Position numbers and translations under genes: made by a program. This document shows, piece after piece, positions 63,600 to 64,000 of a stretch of DNA of 64,000 nt (the first letter of the stretch is position 1; each line of letters begins with the position of its first letter). Below the pieces are notes generated by a model that was not told the DNA's origin, searched no databases, and saw only the letters and a list, made by a program, of their open reading frames with translations. The DNA is from Tubulanus polymorphus (lineage: Eukaryota; Nemertea; Palaeonemertea; Tubulaniformes; Tubulanidae), in NCBI RefSeq assembly GCF_964204645.1, contig NC_134029.1:16572450-16636449 (forward strand), written 5' to 3'.

Positions 63600-64000
63600 C
63601 GTTTTGATATTTGGTTTATACCAAATATTATACTGATTCTTGTGAATAACAATGGCTGCCAGCCAACCATGTTGATTTTGATTGGTCTTAGGTAGATACA
63701 TATCTAGGGTGGATACATATGCGAATGCAATAAATAGTGCACTGGGGCAATGCCCCCAAGTGGGCTTGTAACCATGGGTCCAGGGACACCATATCCACTT
63801 AAGAAGTGATATATGATGCTCAACAATCAGAAAATTTCAATATTCAACACCCTCTGGTGAACATATATTGAAACCAATGACCTTACCACAATCATAAAAC
63901 ATGTCATCAGCTACAATTTTGTAATTGATTGTTGTTATTAATTATGCCTAAGTACCTTTATAAATTGAACTAGGGGTCCAGGGACACCATGCCCACTTGG
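63600..64000 (-). repeat. two adjoining fragments of the 154-bp-unit repeat
   Basis: The first fragment (63600-63768) ends CCCAAGTGGGCTTG. The second starts at once with GGGTCCAGGGACACCATATCC and includes CAATATTCAACACCCTCTGGTGA. At 63970 a third start, CTAGGGGTCCAGGGACACCATGCCCACTTGG, runs off the window. Head-to-tail packing of these starts suggests repeated insertion at like sites. Confidence 0.7.

Overview
This is a stretch of an animal nuclear genome. The genes are split by introns with GT-AG junctions, and the spaces are packed with transposon debris of metazoan type (BEL/Pao, Ty3/gypsy, DIRS, TTAA-inserting elements, PIF/Harbinger-like and pogo-like elements, tRNA-derived SINEs). The repeat mix suggests a marine invertebrate, perhaps a lophotrochozoan, but I cannot name the species. 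No bacterial or viral operon, CRISPR array or other prokaryotic system is present.

Four host genes can be supported. (1) The 3' part of a phosphorylase kinase alpha regulatory subunit gene lies on the + strand from 7202 to 22698. Nine coding exons encode the last 444 residues, ending in a CaaX box. (2) A complete ankyrin-repeat DHHC palmitoyltransferase gene lies on the - strand from 46697 down to 31181 (nine coding exons, 544 aa). (3) A complete RBX1/ROC1 gene lies on the + strand from 46918 to 55429 (six coding exons, 108 aa). Genes 2 and 3 are head to head with 220 bp between start codons, so they probably share a bidirectional promoter. (4) The 3' terminal exon of an unrecognised acidic, serine-rich protein lies on the - strand from 63441 to 62568; the rest of that gene is beyond the right edge.

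Layout: 1-4.8 kb holds a BEL/Pao polyprotein ORF (- strand) that is open throughout but lacks the reverse transcriptase core. 5.0-7.1 kb is dispersed repeat. 7.2-22.7 kb is phosphorylase kinase, with a decayed DIRS element in one intron and a row of four TTAA-flanked elements in the later introns. 22.9-24.4 kb holds a broken gypsy gag/pol fragment with a tRNA-Leu type primer-binding site. 24.4-31.1 kb has no gene that I can see and carries two related PIF/Harbinger-like copies. 31.2-46.7 kb is the palmitoyltransferase gene with repeat-rich introns. 46.9-55.4 kb is RBX1 with a gypsy integrase relic and a SINE inside its introns. 55.5-62.4 kb is intergenic, with several intact-looking nonautonomous elements. 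62.5-64 kb holds the last exon and more dispersed repeat.

The strongest unexplained structure is a dispersed repeat family built on tandem units with a strict 154-bp period. It has a terminal 16-bp palindrome and CACTTGGG/CCCAAGTG inverted ends. At least four long copies and several fragments occur here, and some are split by later insertions whose target duplications can be read by comparing copies. Splice sites and phases were worked out by eye; all reading frames join without a stop, but no transcript evidence was available.
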